NCBI GenBank assembly: GCA_002482535.1
Contig: DLGE01000001.1
Span: 531,513-595,512, forward strand
Length of the DNA: 64,000 nt
Source of the DNA: Peptococcaceae bacterium UBA7702
Lineage (GTDB): Bacteria > Bacillota > Dehalobacteriia > UBA7702
Direction: 5' to 3'
Shown: in pieces, positions 35,759 through 44,670 of the stretch
Position numbering within the stretch: the first letter of the stretch is position 1
Layout of the letters: every line of letters begins with the position of its first letter
The notes under the pieces: model-generated
What the model saw: the letters and a program-made list of their open reading frames with translations, nothing else
What the model was told of the DNA's origin: nothing
The model's database searches: none
Program-made: the position numbers and the translations under genes

Positions 35759-35796
35759 AAAAAATAACACTGAACCCAAAATCAATTGGGTCCAGC
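35759..35796 (-). terminator. Intrinsic terminator of the 74-residue gene
   Basis: CTGAACCCAA (35770-35779) pairs with TTGGGTCCAG (35786-35795) with one G-U pair. The minus-strand T-run corresponds to 35759-35764. Confidence 0.8.
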
Positions 35797-35853
35797 GTTA
35801 GGCCGGTAGGAATGTCATCAGGACAAACTTTTAGTTTCGTCGAACTCGCGTCA

Positions 35854-36078
35854 TTACCGCCAGTAGTTATTGGCGGCAGCCACTGTTTGGAAATTGGTGG
35901 CAATGATTTGCGAAGCGGCGATGAGACTGTCGGCGTCTGTCGAATATTTTGGGCGCAATTTTTTTCGAATTTTTTCAGATGGCTGTGTGTATTCCACACC
36001 CTTTTGTGAGAGCTTAATGGCCAATTCAAAGCCTTCTTGAGGTGTAGCCGTTTTCAAACTGGCAAGCCATTTGTTCAA
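35854..36078 (-). CDS. Small hypothetical protein (TTG start)
   Basis: A 74-residue protein that I do not recognise. It starts at TTG 36078 after GGAGGGGGG with good spacing and runs MNKWLASLKTATPQEGFELA to TNFQTVAAANNYWR. It is helical in character, slightly basic and has no membrane segment. A terminator follows 58 bp after the stop, which supports a real transcript. A second frame (35757-36029) overlaps it and reaches the terminator, so a frameshift near 35860 extending the C-terminus cannot be excluded. Confidence 0.55.
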   Translation of the reverse strand: MNKWLASLKTATPQEGFELAIKLSQKGVEYTQPSEKIRKKLRPKYSTDADSLIAASQIIATNFQTVAAANNYWR

Positions 36079-36163
36079 AATATCCCCCCTCCTTCCCTGT
36101 GGTTACAATATATGCGTACCAAAGCGGAAGGTTCGCAGAGAAGGGCCAAGCTGTTTTTGTCCT

Positions 36164-36532
36164 TTATACCATTTTAGATTTTTCGTTCAGATATGCCATT
36201 AAAACAACCGCGTGGTTCACTTTAGGATCTTTTGCCCCATACAGTAAGGTGACCGTATGCTCCTTGCTTTGAAATATAATCTGCTTTACCACTTCTTGGG
36301 CTTTAGGGCTATTTTCCAGTTCGTCGCGATAGAGAGCGGCAAATTCCGCAAAATTTTCCGCCTTATGGCCAAACCACTGCCGCAGCTCTTGACTGGGCGC
36401 CAATTCTTTTAACCATCCGTCAAGGTGAGCCTCTGCTTTGGCAACACCCCGGGGCCACAACCGATCCACCAGCAAACGGATGCCGTCATCGGCCTGAAAA
36501 GAATCATAGATTCGTTTGATTTGCAGTGCCAT
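36164..36532 (-). CDS. DUF488-family protein
   Basis: A 122-residue protein of the YeaO-like DUF488 family: IKRIYDSFQADDGIRLLVDR, then LWPRGVAKAEAHLDGWLKEL, WFGHK and VTLLYGAKDPKVNHAVVL. Function is not known. GGAGGTGG precedes ATG 36532. Confidence 0.92.
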   Translation of the reverse strand: MALQIKRIYDSFQADDGIRLLVDRLWPRGVAKAEAHLDGWLKELAPSQELRQWFGHKAENFAEFAALYRDELENSPKAQEVVKQIIFQSKEHTVTLLYGAKDPKVNHAVVLMAYLNEKSKMV

Positions 36533-36605
36533 ACTGTGTCCACCTCCACTATTCCCTACAGCACCAGACCATGTCCATAGACTTATATCTACTCTATGTG
36601 ATTTT

Positions 36606-37091
36606 TCATATATCCTGTGCCAGGTCTTTTAGTGTATGGCCGGAGATTCTGTATACGGTCCAATCCTTCATCGTCTCGGCTCCCAGGGATAAATAAAAAT
36701 TGATGCTCGGTTTGTTCCAGTCTAAGCACCACCATTCCAGTCTGCCGCAGCCCCGTTCAACAGCGATTTGGGCAAGCTTTTTGATGATTGATTTTCCGTA
36801 TCCGCGGCCTCTGTAGGCCAATTTTACATACAAATCCTCGATATATATGCCCGCCCTTCCCAAAAAAGTGGAGAAGTTATGAAAAAACAGGGCGAACCCG
36901 ACCTCAACTCCGTCAGCAACCGCAAATATAACCTCCGCTTTTTTCTTTTCAAACAGCCATTCTTTCAGCATATCCTCTGTGGCAACGACTTCATCAGTCA
37001 TTTTCTCATATTCCGCTAAATCTTTGATGAATTCCAGGATCAGCGCGGTATCAGATTCTTCCGCGTATCGAAACGTTACACCCATTTTCAT
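36606..37091 (-). CDS. GNAT-family N-acetyltransferase
   Basis: A 161-residue acetyltransferase: FRYAEESDTALILEFIKDLA, the central IYIEDLYVKLAYRGRGYGKS (acetyl-CoA loop RGRGYG) and NKPSINFYLSLGAETM. It resembles the diamine/spermine acetyltransferase branch, but substrate is open. The ribosome binding site is weak; ATG 37091 and 37085 are both possible. Confidence 0.92.
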   Translation of the reverse strand: MKMGVTFRYAEESDTALILEFIKDLAEYEKMTDEVVATEDMLKEWLFEKKKAEVIFAVADGVEVGFALFFHNFSTFLGRAGIYIEDLYVKLAYRGRGYGKSIIKKLAQIAVERGCGRLEWWCLDWNKPSINFYLSLGAETMKDWTVYRISGHTLKDLAQDI

Positions 37092-37147
37092 ACACCCGTT
37101 CTTTTATCATAAATCACGACCAAGTAAAGCAAACAATAAAATTCGGT

Positions 37148-37612
37148 TTATTTTGCTCTCGATAATTTTATACCAAAAAAAATAATGGAACCGAAGATTA
37201 AAATCAGAAAGGCAGGAAGAAACCAAAGCGGCAATTGGCTGGCCGATGCGGAATTTACCGCCAAAAATACAAAGATAGCCACTACCGTTAACTTCAATGT
37301 AACAATCATATTTTTGAGAATTCGATATACCCTCTTTTTGTTTTCCTCCGTAACACGAACCCCAGTATTCCATACCTGTGGGAAGCGCTCAATGGCTGTC
37401 ATTCCCAAATACATAATCCAGGCAATGATCAAAGTGATCAACAGTTCTCCTTTGTTCCCCCATCTGTCCACTTCCCCCATGGCATTATAATGTCCCGGTA
37501 CTCTATCGGGAAATTCTCCCCAGTTTGCAACGAAGTACACGACTGTTCCCAACAGCAATACGAGGCAAATCAGATTTACGGCAACATCATAAGTGCTTCT
37601 TTTTAATTTCAC
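37148..37612 (-). CDS. DUF1648 membrane protein
   Basis: A 154-residue protein with about four membrane helices. The DUF1648 signature FPDRVPGHYNAMGEVDRWGN lies after the first helix. Family members are often linked to immunity or sensing (SdpI-like), but this one lacks extra domains. A GTG at 37612 follows GGGGA at 7 nt; an upstream TTG at 37633 is less likely. Confidence 0.85.
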   Translation of the reverse strand: MKLKRSTYDVAVNLICLVLLLGTVVYFVANWGEFPDRVPGHYNAMGEVDRWGNKGELLITLIIAWIMYLGMTAIERFPQVWNTGVRVTEENKKRVYRILKNMIVTLKLTVVAIFVFLAVNSASASQLPLWFLPAFLILIFGSIIFFGIKLSRAK

Positions 37613-37738
37613 AATGTATTCCCCATTCAGCAACTGCCTGACAATTTCAGATTTATCTGTAAGACTTTTTTTATTATATCATATTTGGGTACATAAAGAA
37701 AAGATTTGACTATTTAGATGACCTCAATTTCGGGCACA

Positions 37739-37774
37739 AAAAATTCGCAAACCACAAAAGCAGCTTGCGAATTT
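37739..37774 (-). terminator. Terminator-like hairpin without an obvious gene
   Basis: AAATTCGCAA (37741-37750) and TTGCGAATTT (37765-37774) form a perfect 10-bp stem with a short T-run only on the minus strand. No minus-strand gene lies directly upstream, so it may be a relic or belong to an antisense transcript. Confidence 0.5.
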
Positions 37775-37846
37775 GGCGGTAACGTCATAATGTCCTGTCT
37801 GTATGAATAAGTTATACGGTATGACCATGCAGAAGGGGGAATACAC

Positions 37847-38362
37847 ATGGGCGGTAATCAAGCCAGCGAATGCAACTACAAGGTAGATGCGCCGTACCCG
37901 CAGGTGCGAGTGGACGGTCAAAATCCCGTTTATGCCTGTGAGATGCTCAGCAACATGGCCGATAATATTTCCGAAATGAGCGACGTTTCTCGATATCTCT
38001 ATATCGCAACCGTTACGCGACAAAAGTATCGTTCGATTTCAACCTGCTTTCATCATATCAGTATCGTTGAAATGCACCACCTCGATATGTTCGCCGATCT
38101 TGCATGGCTTCTCGGAGCAGAGCCGCGGCTTTGGAGCGGCCAGACACGCAAACGCTGGTGGTCGCCATCATTTATCGACTACCCTTGTGAGTTGCCTGCG
38201 CTGATAGCCGAATCAATAAAAGCAGAGACAGCCGCTATCCACAAGTACTCCAGACAGGCGAATACCATCCGTGATCCGAATATCGTAGCGATATTAAATC
38301 GCATCATACTCGACGAAGAACGTCACCTTCAAATTTTCAGCGAGATGTATCAGCAGATATAA
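37847..38362 (+). CDS. Ferritin-like/rubrerythrin-type protein
   Basis: A 171-residue four-helix protein. Helix-borne metal ligands are visible as E in NISEMSDVSRYLY, FHHISIVEMHHLDMF (ExxH), IKAETAAIHKYS and LDEERHLQIFSEM (ExxH). This spacing is that of di-iron ferritin-like proteins; the N-terminal YPQVRVDGQNPVYA is typical of a Bacillota subgroup of unknown role, probably peroxide or iron handling. AAGGGGGA precedes ATG 37847. It is a lone plus-strand gene among minus-strand neighbours. Confidence 0.88.
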   Translation: MGGNQASECNYKVDAPYPQVRVDGQNPVYACEMLSNMADNISEMSDVSRYLYIATVTRQKYRSISTCFHHISIVEMHHLDMFADLAWLLGAEPRLWSGQTRKRWWSPSFIDYPCELPALIAESIKAETAAIHKYSRQANTIRDPNIVAILNRIILDEERHLQIFSEMYQQI

Positions 38363-38695
38363 GAGCTATATAAAAATAACCGGAGTTAAATCTACTCGAT
38401 AAAGTCCTGTGTTATCTGCATTCATATCGGTGATATGATCGCAAGTTGAGAGGAAATAATACATGAAAGCAAAAACAGGCTGATATATCGTCAGCCTGTT
38501 TTTATCTTTGTGAGCATTTGTTGGCAAAATATATAAATTGCACAACATTATTCTCAATAGTTGCTTTTCTAGAATCATACTGTTCTAGCGTAAGCCAATC
38601 ATATCCGTAAAACACAATCGGGCAAACGAGCATTGCATGTAATAAGCACTTAGCTGAAAGGCTGAGCACTTTTTGTCTACCGCATTTAAAGCTTT
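38363..38695. other. Intergenic region with terminator
   Basis: This 333-bp stretch holds the bidirectional terminator at 38471-38503 and otherwise no frame with coding character. A six-codon frame with a fair ribosome binding site begins at 38463 and runs into the terminator stem; it is probably chance. Confidence 0.6.
38471..38503. terminator. Bidirectional terminator
   Basis: AAAAACAGGCTGA (38471-38483) and TCAGCCTGTTTTT (38491-38503) form a perfect 13-bp stem. It serves the ferritin-like gene and the convergent YdeI-like gene. Confidence 0.88.
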
Positions 38696-39256
38696 TTACA
38701 TAGGCTTTAGATTCTTATTGAGGTGTTCAATCATCCACGATAAACGGCGATCTCGTCCTGCATCCGTTTTTGCATCAAAATATGCTCGTGTATAGGTTTT
38801 TTTTACAGATGGAAACATTGCTTGAAAATTCGTATAAGCCGGTTCGTATTTTTTTAATAAATCAGATAAAAGTTCTATTTGTTCCTCGGTAATTGTCGGA
38901 GATTTAGCGGCATTCCATTGACCATTTTGCTTGGCTTGCGCAATTTTCTCTCTGCCATGATCAGTCATTTTACCTTGTTCTTCAAGTTTTTTAACTAACG
39001 CCTTATTTTTGTCTGACCACTTGCTATTTTCCGTGCGACGGGCAAAATATTTCTTATATTTTGTGCTGTCAAGGCTTTGTATTTGTCCATCAATCCAGCC
39101 GAAGCATAGAGCCTCTTCCAGGGCATCCCCTGCCGTAAGTGTTAGAGGACCGCCTCTTTTGCCAAAAAGCAACCATACGCCATCACTGTTTGTTCCATTC
39201 TTGTGTAACCATTCACGAAATGCCGCCCTATTGGAAAACTCCAAAATTTCACTCAT
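38696..39256 (-). CDS. YdeI/OmpD-associated family protein
   Basis: A 186-residue protein of the YdeI family (bacteriocin-protection/OmpD-associated type). Key stretches: REWLHKNGTNSDGVWLLFGK, EALCFGWIDGQIQSLDSTKY and FARRTENSKWSDKNKALVKK. Function is poorly known. ATG 39256 follows GGAGTG; an upstream ATG at 39313 is unlikely. Confidence 0.92.
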   Translation of the reverse strand: MSEILEFSNRAAFREWLHKNGTNSDGVWLLFGKRGGPLTLTAGDALEEALCFGWIDGQIQSLDSTKYKKYFARRTENSKWSDKNKALVKKLEEQGKMTDHGREKIAQAKQNGQWNAAKSPTITEEQIELLSDLLKKYEPAYTNFQAMFPSVKKTYTRAYFDAKTDAGRDRRLSWMIEHLNKNLKPM

Positions 39257-39334
39257 AGTATTCACTCCATTAGTACATCTATTGCCTCTTATCCTGACCA
39301 TATAATATAACATTATTATAACATGAACACCTAC

Positions 39335-39368
39335 AAAAAAACAGGATAGCGTCAGCTAACCTGTTTTT
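39335..39368. terminator. Bidirectional terminator
   Basis: AAAAACAGG (39337-39345) pairs with CCTGTTTTT (39360-39368), and TAGC (39347-39350) with GCTA (39355-39358). It lies between the YdeI-like gene and the small membrane gene, and its outer stem equals that of the hairpin at 38471-38503. Confidence 0.8.
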
Positions 39369-39462
39369 GTCGTTATAAACACTTAGTAGCGGTCGTAGTG
39401 ACATTATAGGACTAGGAGAAATCCAGTAGTGCCAATGGTTTGTAAGCAATCTAAAGTAGTAA

Positions 39463-39654
39463 TTACTCTGTTTTCTTTGGTTTGGCAGCCAGCCCAATTA
39501 CAAAAACAATCTGTAAAATTGGCCAGCCAATATAGTTTATCCAAGGATTAAAAAAAGTTGGAATGATATAACCAATTCCACCAAGAATACCACCAAGAGC
39601 CAGAAGGAGGAGAAGGGCTACTACTTTAGTCCTTTTATCCTTAAATGTATTCAT
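39463..39654 (-). CDS. Small membrane protein
   Basis: About 63 residues from ATG 39654: MNTFKDKRTKVVALLLLLAL, a GGILGGIG stretch, a second hydrophobic segment from NYIGWPILQIVFVIGLA and the tail KPKKTE. Two helices are likely. No clear ribosome binding site is visible for this ATG or for the upstream starts at 39669 (ATG) and 39684 (TTG). Function unknown. Confidence 0.55.
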   Translation of the reverse strand: MNTFKDKRTKVVALLLLLALGGILGGIGYIIPTFFNPWINYIGWPILQIVFVIGLAAKPKKTE

Positions 39655-39785
39655 AAAGGGAATACACATGTTATTAGGGTGCAAGTGTTTTTAACAGACA
39701 CATGCCCACTTTGTCCCAAATCGACAAAGTGGGCATGGTCGCCGTTTATTGCAAAGATTCGTGTTCTGTTAGCTCGTATAGACCG

Positions 39786-42700
39786 TTACCAGGTCTTCCA
39801 GATTTCGCCGCCGGTATTATCCCTTGTGTATTCATGAACAACAGACGCCTCGATGATGTCGGCATAGGCCCAGTGGTCTTTGCTCAGGTCCTGGTATGGG
39901 TTTTTCACCTGCGCCAGCGTCTCTTTGTCAATCTTCCGGTTTAACATGGTGTTAACAATCTTCACCACTTCGGCCCGGGCAATATCGTTGTCCGGCTTGA
40001 ATGTTCCGTCGGGATAACCTTTGATCCAACCCTTGGCGTAAACCGAGTTGATGTAATTGGCCGCCCAACTATCGGAGCGCACATCAGGGAAAACATTGAC
40101 CGTCGCTCCGTCCAAAACGGACACTCTGGAAACAATCGCGGTAAACTCCGCTCTGGTGATGAATGCGTTTGGTTTAAAACTTCCGTCCGGATAGCCGTTC
40201 AGAACCCCGATGGACGTCAGATAATTGATTGCCTGCGCATACCACGCACTATCCACCACGTCGGGGAAGCTGCCGCCCTGCGCCGTGCCGGAGGTTTTCA
40301 AGAGCCGGTAGAAAATGGAGGCCACTTCGGCGCGGGTCATCGGATTGTCCGGGCGAATAGAGCCGTCAGGGTAGCCGTTGAGGTAAACCGGGTGCAAGGT
40401 GCTTTCAAAAAGCCCGTCCTTGTCCGCAGTCTTTTTCCACTGAGCATACAGGGTAAGACTCTGTGTGACGGTTAGACTGCTCCCTGCGGCATAAGCTGTG
40501 CCGATGCCGTCGGCTTTGGTGTTCCAGCCCATGAAGTCATAGCCTTCGCGGCTGATACCGGCAACCGATGCGGTCAGCATTGTATGCTTGCTGTTTGCTA
40601 AAATTTCGCTGACCTGGTGGTCGCTGCCTACCCCGCCGTTTGCATTGTAAGTCACGATATAGGTGGTTATGCCGGGACCGGGAGGAGTTGTAGAAGTGGC
40701 AGCCGTGGTAAAGTCATAGTTATCATCCCGCATCATCCAGAGCACACCGGTGGACTCCCTGAAACTCTCAATAGTCACGGTATAGGTTGTGCTGTTTACA
40801 AGGCCGTTGTAGGCAATGGTGTAAGTATCGTTGGCAACGTTGGTCTTGCTCCAATTCCCGCCGGTGAGCTGACCGACGCCGTTATCAAGGCTGACCTTAC
40901 CGATGCCCGCCGTGGTATCCATTGACGAATTGAATATGATTTTGATATCGCCGCTAACATCCGTGTCCGTGCCCGAGGGTGTTACACTCAGGACCGCCGG
41001 TACGAGCGGTGCTCCCGTGTAGCGGGCGACAATCTCGTCGTCGCTGGTGGGCATGATGAAGACCGTGCTCTCGGACAGATAATTAAAGAAGCTGCCATAC
41101 TGCGTCATCCAGTCGAGAAAGTCCTCGTTCTGATCGATAAGCTCAGTCTCTATAAAGATGTAAGTGCCGGGGAGATACGTCCCCGCGATCGGGGTATTGA
41201 TCTTACCTGCGGTGTTGCTGGGTTTAATATCCAAATCAAAGGGTTCGATATTGTTGATGTCGTTGTTATCCAGCGGATGGGCGCTGACGGAAGTGGCGGC
41301 ATACCCTATGTCAGGATACGTGGCGTCGGCATTTGCCGGCGGAGCTTCCGTTGTCCTCGCCTGATTGCCGTCAAAAATAGTATCCGCGTGAATGTCCAGG
41401 TTGCTATAATCCTTCGCCATGGTGTAGATGCCGCCGCCGCTGCCTAATGCTGTATTGTCTTTGATGGTAACGCCTGTACTGGCGATTTCCAGGATACCCA
41501 GTACTTCTGTTTGGCTTATATGGACAGCGCGCGCGATGGAAATGCCGCCGCCATGGACCGCGGTGTTGTTCTCAATGGTGGGGCTGGCGCCAGGAGCGGC
41601 GTCAATGCGAAACTCGCCAATACGGACGCGGCTGGGGTAAGCGGGCTTCGCCGAATCCTCATAAAAGTAGCCCGCATCCAGCGAAACGCCTCCGCCATAG
41701 CGCCCTGCCTGATTGTCCTTGATGACGCCGTCTTTCATCTCACCGACGGCCCCCTTGGTAAAATAGATACCGCCTCCGCTGGCGGCGGCGCTGTTGCCGC
41801 TGATTTCACCGTCCGTCTGCGTAAAAGAGGCGAACTGCCCGTCGATATAAATGCCGCCGGCATGTCCGTTAAGGGATTTGTTATTTTTGATGGCGCCGCC
41901 CGCAAGCTCGAAAGTGGAGCCTGCGTGAGGATGACCATTGACGGAGGTGGCCGTATCCCAAAGCGCTATGCCACCGATGCTCGCAAACGCCTCGTTATCC
42001 CGAATCTCTCCGGCATACATTTGGAAAGACGAGTTGAGAACAGCAGGCTGCTTAGTATCATGGCTGTAGATTACCATACCACCGCCGCCGGCCCCGCCCA
42101 TCGCTTTGTTCCCCGCAATGGTCGGGTTACCGGCGATGGCGCCGGTAGGGTCACCCATGATGAAGGTGCCGTTTTGCACATAGAAACCGCCGTAAGCGCC
42201 GCCGGCAATGTTATCACTGATCTCGCCATCGTACATGGTGAAGGTTTTGCCTTTCGCGCTGTAAAAAAGACCGCCTACGTTCCCGCCGGGGATGAAAGAA
42301 TCGTCGGTTCTGACCACTTCGTTAAGCTTGATCTCTCCGTTGAAGAAGTCCACATCACTGTTTTCAATATACAGGCCGCCGGTGGTGGTACCATACTGGG
42401 GGTTAACTTTATTTGTTGATATATGGTCTGTAATCGAGATGTTATAGATTTTTAAGGTGCTCATGGGACATATCAGGTTTACGGGAGCGCTGCCAATTTC
42501 GTTGTGATGAATGCGGGGCTGTTTGGTCGGGTCTGAAGCACTGCCGAAGGTGATATTGGTGTCTTCCGGCGTGGTAGAGGTCCCACGGATGCTGTGGTAT
42601 GTCCCCATCGGCTGCTGGGTGTACATGTCGCTTAGCCTGGCGCTGATGATGCCGCCCCCCGCTTTGACCTTATTATGACTGATCTCGCCATCCTCCATCA

Positions 42701-43586
42701 GGAACGTGGAATAACCCGTCAGATAAATAGGCCCATGGCTGTCCCCTTCGTTATTGGTGATTAACCCGTCATAAATATTGACCTCACCGAGATAATAGAC
42801 GTTGCCTGTCGCTCTACCGGGCATGCTTTTGATCGCACAGCCGTTCGCGCCTTTGTTGTCGCTGAGCTCGCCGCCGTACATGTTAAAGACGCCGCCGCCG
42901 CTGACATCAATCGCTGTAGTCGAGTCTCCGGTAGAAGATCTATTCCCGGTGATTTTACCGCCATGCATATCGAAAACAGACAGCCTGTTCATCCTGACCG
43001 CAGCAAACTTGTCATAGTTATCAGAAATGGCGGAGCCCGACCGCATAATGAGGTGGGCGAGATTATTAAGGTTGATAATACAACTATCCATGTAGCAGTT
43101 TTGCAAAACAGCGCCGCTGCCAAGCTCCAGAACAACAGGAGCGGGAGCGGTGGCAGTAGTGGTATTAATCCCACCGCCACCCTGTGTTAGAACGCTGCCG
43201 TCGGTATCCCGTACAGTGCCGCCGTCCAGGATAATATCCTGAAAGGTGGCATGGCATCGGCTTATAAAGAAATGATAGGTATTGAGGGTAGACTGGGTGA
43301 TCGTAAAGGGCGACCCTGGGAGCGATATGTCCGAGGTAATCGTAAGATCTTTGCCGGTGGGAATGGTAATTACCTTGGACAGGGCGAAGTCCGCAGTAAT
43401 TTGAATTTCATCGCCTGTGATGGCTGACGAAAGAGCAGCCTCCAGGGTTGCTTCGCTAGAAGCGTAATGAGTAGTCGCCGCGTGCGCTGTGTTGGCAAGT
43501 GGGCCAGTAAGCAATATAAGCGCCATGATTACCGTAAGTGCGAAGGCCAGCGGTCTGTTACTGCGGTGTTTTAAGTATTGCGTCAT
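39786..43586 (-). CDS. Large S-layer-anchored beta-helix surface protein
   Basis: A 1266-residue secreted protein. Residues 1-36 are a signal peptide cut after AHA. About 40-850 is a right-handed beta-helix with many G-G-G-I/N-x-A-type turns (for example SGGGIYFTKGA and HGGGISIARA), as in adhesins of the polymorphic Pmp type. About 890-990 is a bacterial Ig-like domain (PSGTDTDVSGDIKIIFNSS). About 1000-1080 is a Listeria-Bacteroides repeat (YNANGGVGSD, GYDFMGWNTKADG, LTLYAQWK). Three SLH modules follow (NGYPDGSIRPDNPMTRAE, NGYPDGSFKPNAFITRAE, KGYPDGTFKPDNDIARAE) for binding secondary wall polymer. AAAGGAAC precedes ATG 43586. Confidence 0.93.
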   Translation of the reverse strand: MTQYLKHRSNRPLAFALTVIMALILLTGPLANTAHAATTHYASSEATLEAALSSAITGDEIQITADFALSKVITIPTGKDLTITSDISLPGSPFTITQSTLNTYHFFISRCHATFQDIILDGGTVRDTDGSVLTQGGGGINTTTATAPAPVVLELGSGAVLQNCYMDSCIINLNNLAHLIMRSGSAISDNYDKFAAVRMNRLSVFDMHGGKITGNRSSTGDSTTAIDVSGGGVFNMYGGELSDNKGANGCAIKSMPGRATGNVYYLGEVNIYDGLITNNEGDSHGPIYLTGYSTFLMEDGEISHNKVKAGGGIISARLSDMYTQQPMGTYHSIRGTSTTPEDTNITFGSASDPTKQPRIHHNEIGSAPVNLICPMSTLKIYNISITDHISTNKVNPQYGTTTGGLYIENSDVDFFNGEIKLNEVVRTDDSFIPGGNVGGLFYSAKGKTFTMYDGEISDNIAGGAYGGFYVQNGTFIMGDPTGAIAGNPTIAGNKAMGGAGGGGMVIYSHDTKQPAVLNSSFQMYAGEIRDNEAFASIGGIALWDTATSVNGHPHAGSTFELAGGAIKNNKSLNGHAGGIYIDGQFASFTQTDGEISGNSAAASGGGIYFTKGAVGEMKDGVIKDNQAGRYGGGVSLDAGYFYEDSAKPAYPSRVRIGEFRIDAAPGASPTIENNTAVHGGGISIARAVHISQTEVLGILEIASTGVTIKDNTALGSGGGIYTMAKDYSNLDIHADTIFDGNQARTTEAPPANADATYPDIGYAATSVSAHPLDNNDINNIEPFDLDIKPSNTAGKINTPIAGTYLPGTYIFIETELIDQNEDFLDWMTQYGSFFNYLSESTVFIMPTSDDEIVARYTGAPLVPAVLSVTPSGTDTDVSGDIKIIFNSSMDTTAGIGKVSLDNGVGQLTGGNWSKTNVANDTYTIAYNGLVNSTTYTVTIESFRESTGVLWMMRDDNYDFTTAATSTTPPGPGITTYIVTYNANGGVGSDHQVSEILANSKHTMLTASVAGISREGYDFMGWNTKADGIGTAYAAGSSLTVTQSLTLYAQWKKTADKDGLFESTLHPVYLNGYPDGSIRPDNPMTRAEVASIFYRLLKTSGTAQGGSFPDVVDSAWYAQAINYLTSIGVLNGYPDGSFKPNAFITRAEFTAIVSRVSVLDGATVNVFPDVRSDSWAANYINSVYAKGWIKGYPDGTFKPDNDIARAEVVKIVNTMLNRKIDKETLAQVKNPYQDLSKDHWAYADIIEASVVHEYTRDNTGGEIWKTW

Positions 43587-44162
43587 GTTGTTTGTTCCTT
43601 TCTCTAATTCTCTTTATTATCTACCATCAAAAGCGTGGAAAACGCCTCACTTTCTCCTAAGAGAAGAAAGGGAGCGCATCAGCAAATATAGGACTGGGTA
43701 ACACAAAAAGACAGACATATGCTGTATGTATGAGCATAGCAGATTTCATGCGTGTGTTAACCCCTATCGCAAATAGAAATTAATAAATAGTATAGAACGT
43801 ATCATAGTCGTACGTAAGGAGCTCCCCCTAAATTGTCTATTTGACCCCTCGAATTGTAAGGAAATGTGCGATTATTGGTGGAAAGTGAAACTTGACAAGT
43901 TCTTTGGAAACCCTTAGAATTTTGTCGTTTTTCGGTTTCCACGCTAGGGAGGGTAATCGTTAACCCTTTTAAGCGCCATTCTGTTAAGGAGGTGGTGGTC
44001 TATACTGTTTTGTTCATCTGTTCAGCTTTGGTCTGCGCTGCATGTCCCCCTCCAACTATTTTTGCCCGTTCAGCAGGAAGATGTTGACGGTGTAATTCTA
44101 CGCCTGCAGGAATCGACACAGCTTTTGGAAAAGCTGAAACCCGATAAAAATATTAAAAAATT

Positions 44163-44193
44163 GCAGAACTGCGTCTTTATGGCGCGGTTCTGC
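44163..44193 (+). repeat. Strong hairpin
   Basis: GCAGAACTGCG (44163-44173) pairs with CGCGGTTCTGC (44183-44193) with one G-U pair. There is no T-run after it. Confidence 0.5.
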
Positions 44194-44272
44194 GATTTAT
44201 GTTATTCGATGGATTTGCTATGCTTAAAGTTCAATCCAGATTGACACTTTCTATTTGGGAGGACATTATAAT

Positions 44273-44353
44273 ATGTTGAATATTCGAGATCTGAAAATCG
44301 ACACGGCCTCACTTGGGAAAACGAAACTGCTCGTTGACATTTCCCCAGCGTAA
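44273..44353 (+). pseudogene. Truncated start of an ABC-transporter ATPase gene
   Basis: A 26-codon frame begins MLNIRDLKIDTASLGKTKLL and ends VDISPA-stop. It looks like the first strand of an ABC ATPase (consensus L-x-I-x-x-L, then a gap and x-L-L-D-x-I-S). GGGAGG lies 9-10 nt before the ATG. Nothing with Walker A follows, so the gene is broken off or is a short decoy frame. The assignment rests on a short match. Confidence 0.4.
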
Positions 44354-44523
44354 AGGCCACGATTATCCATCTTGTGAAAGCAAAAGTAGCGTACACCAAT
44401 CCGAAAAGGTGGATGGAGAGCACAAGCAAAAGCTGACCAGTCATTACAACTGCCTGGGCCATATCCAGCTTCCCGATACTGTATCCCTCCCGCAGCCGAA
44501 GGTTTCTATACAAACGAGAAAAG

Positions 44524-44549
44524 GAGTAGCATTAAGCTACTCTTTTTTT
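44524..44549 (+). terminator. Intrinsic terminator
   Basis: GAGTAGC (44524-44530) pairs with GCTACTC (44536-44542), followed by seven T. It ends a plus-strand transcript from the remnant region. Confidence 0.82.
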
Positions 44550-44592
44550 CAAAACATTGTGAACTTCTGAGTGTTCGGCATTTAAGAAACTC

Positions 44593-44650
44593 CACACTTC
44601 TCATATGCTTTAAGAGCACTCCGACTGTGTTATTAGGTTAAAATAGATGC
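44593..44650 (+). repeat. Dispersed repeat, copy B
   Basis: Diverged relative of 31253-31312, ending in the shared ATTAGGT.AAAATAGATGC. It lies about 80 bp beyond the 3' end of tRNA-Leu. Confidence 0.55.
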
Positions 44651-44670
44651 AAACTCGGCGCGCGGGCACA

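Noticed and set aside
41511..42419. 302-codon plus-strand frame
   Set aside because: Antisense to the repetitive beta-helix gene; its Ala/Gly/Arg composition mirrors that repeat.
39786..43586. CRISPR-like or tandem DNA repeat in the surface-protein gene
   Set aside because: The periodicity is at protein level (beta-helix turns); DNA copies are diverged and no spacers exist.
44202..44513. 103-codon minus-strand frame with a hydrophobic stretch
   Set aside because: No ribosome site, second half has no protein character, and plus-strand signals (ribosome site and terminator) run through it.
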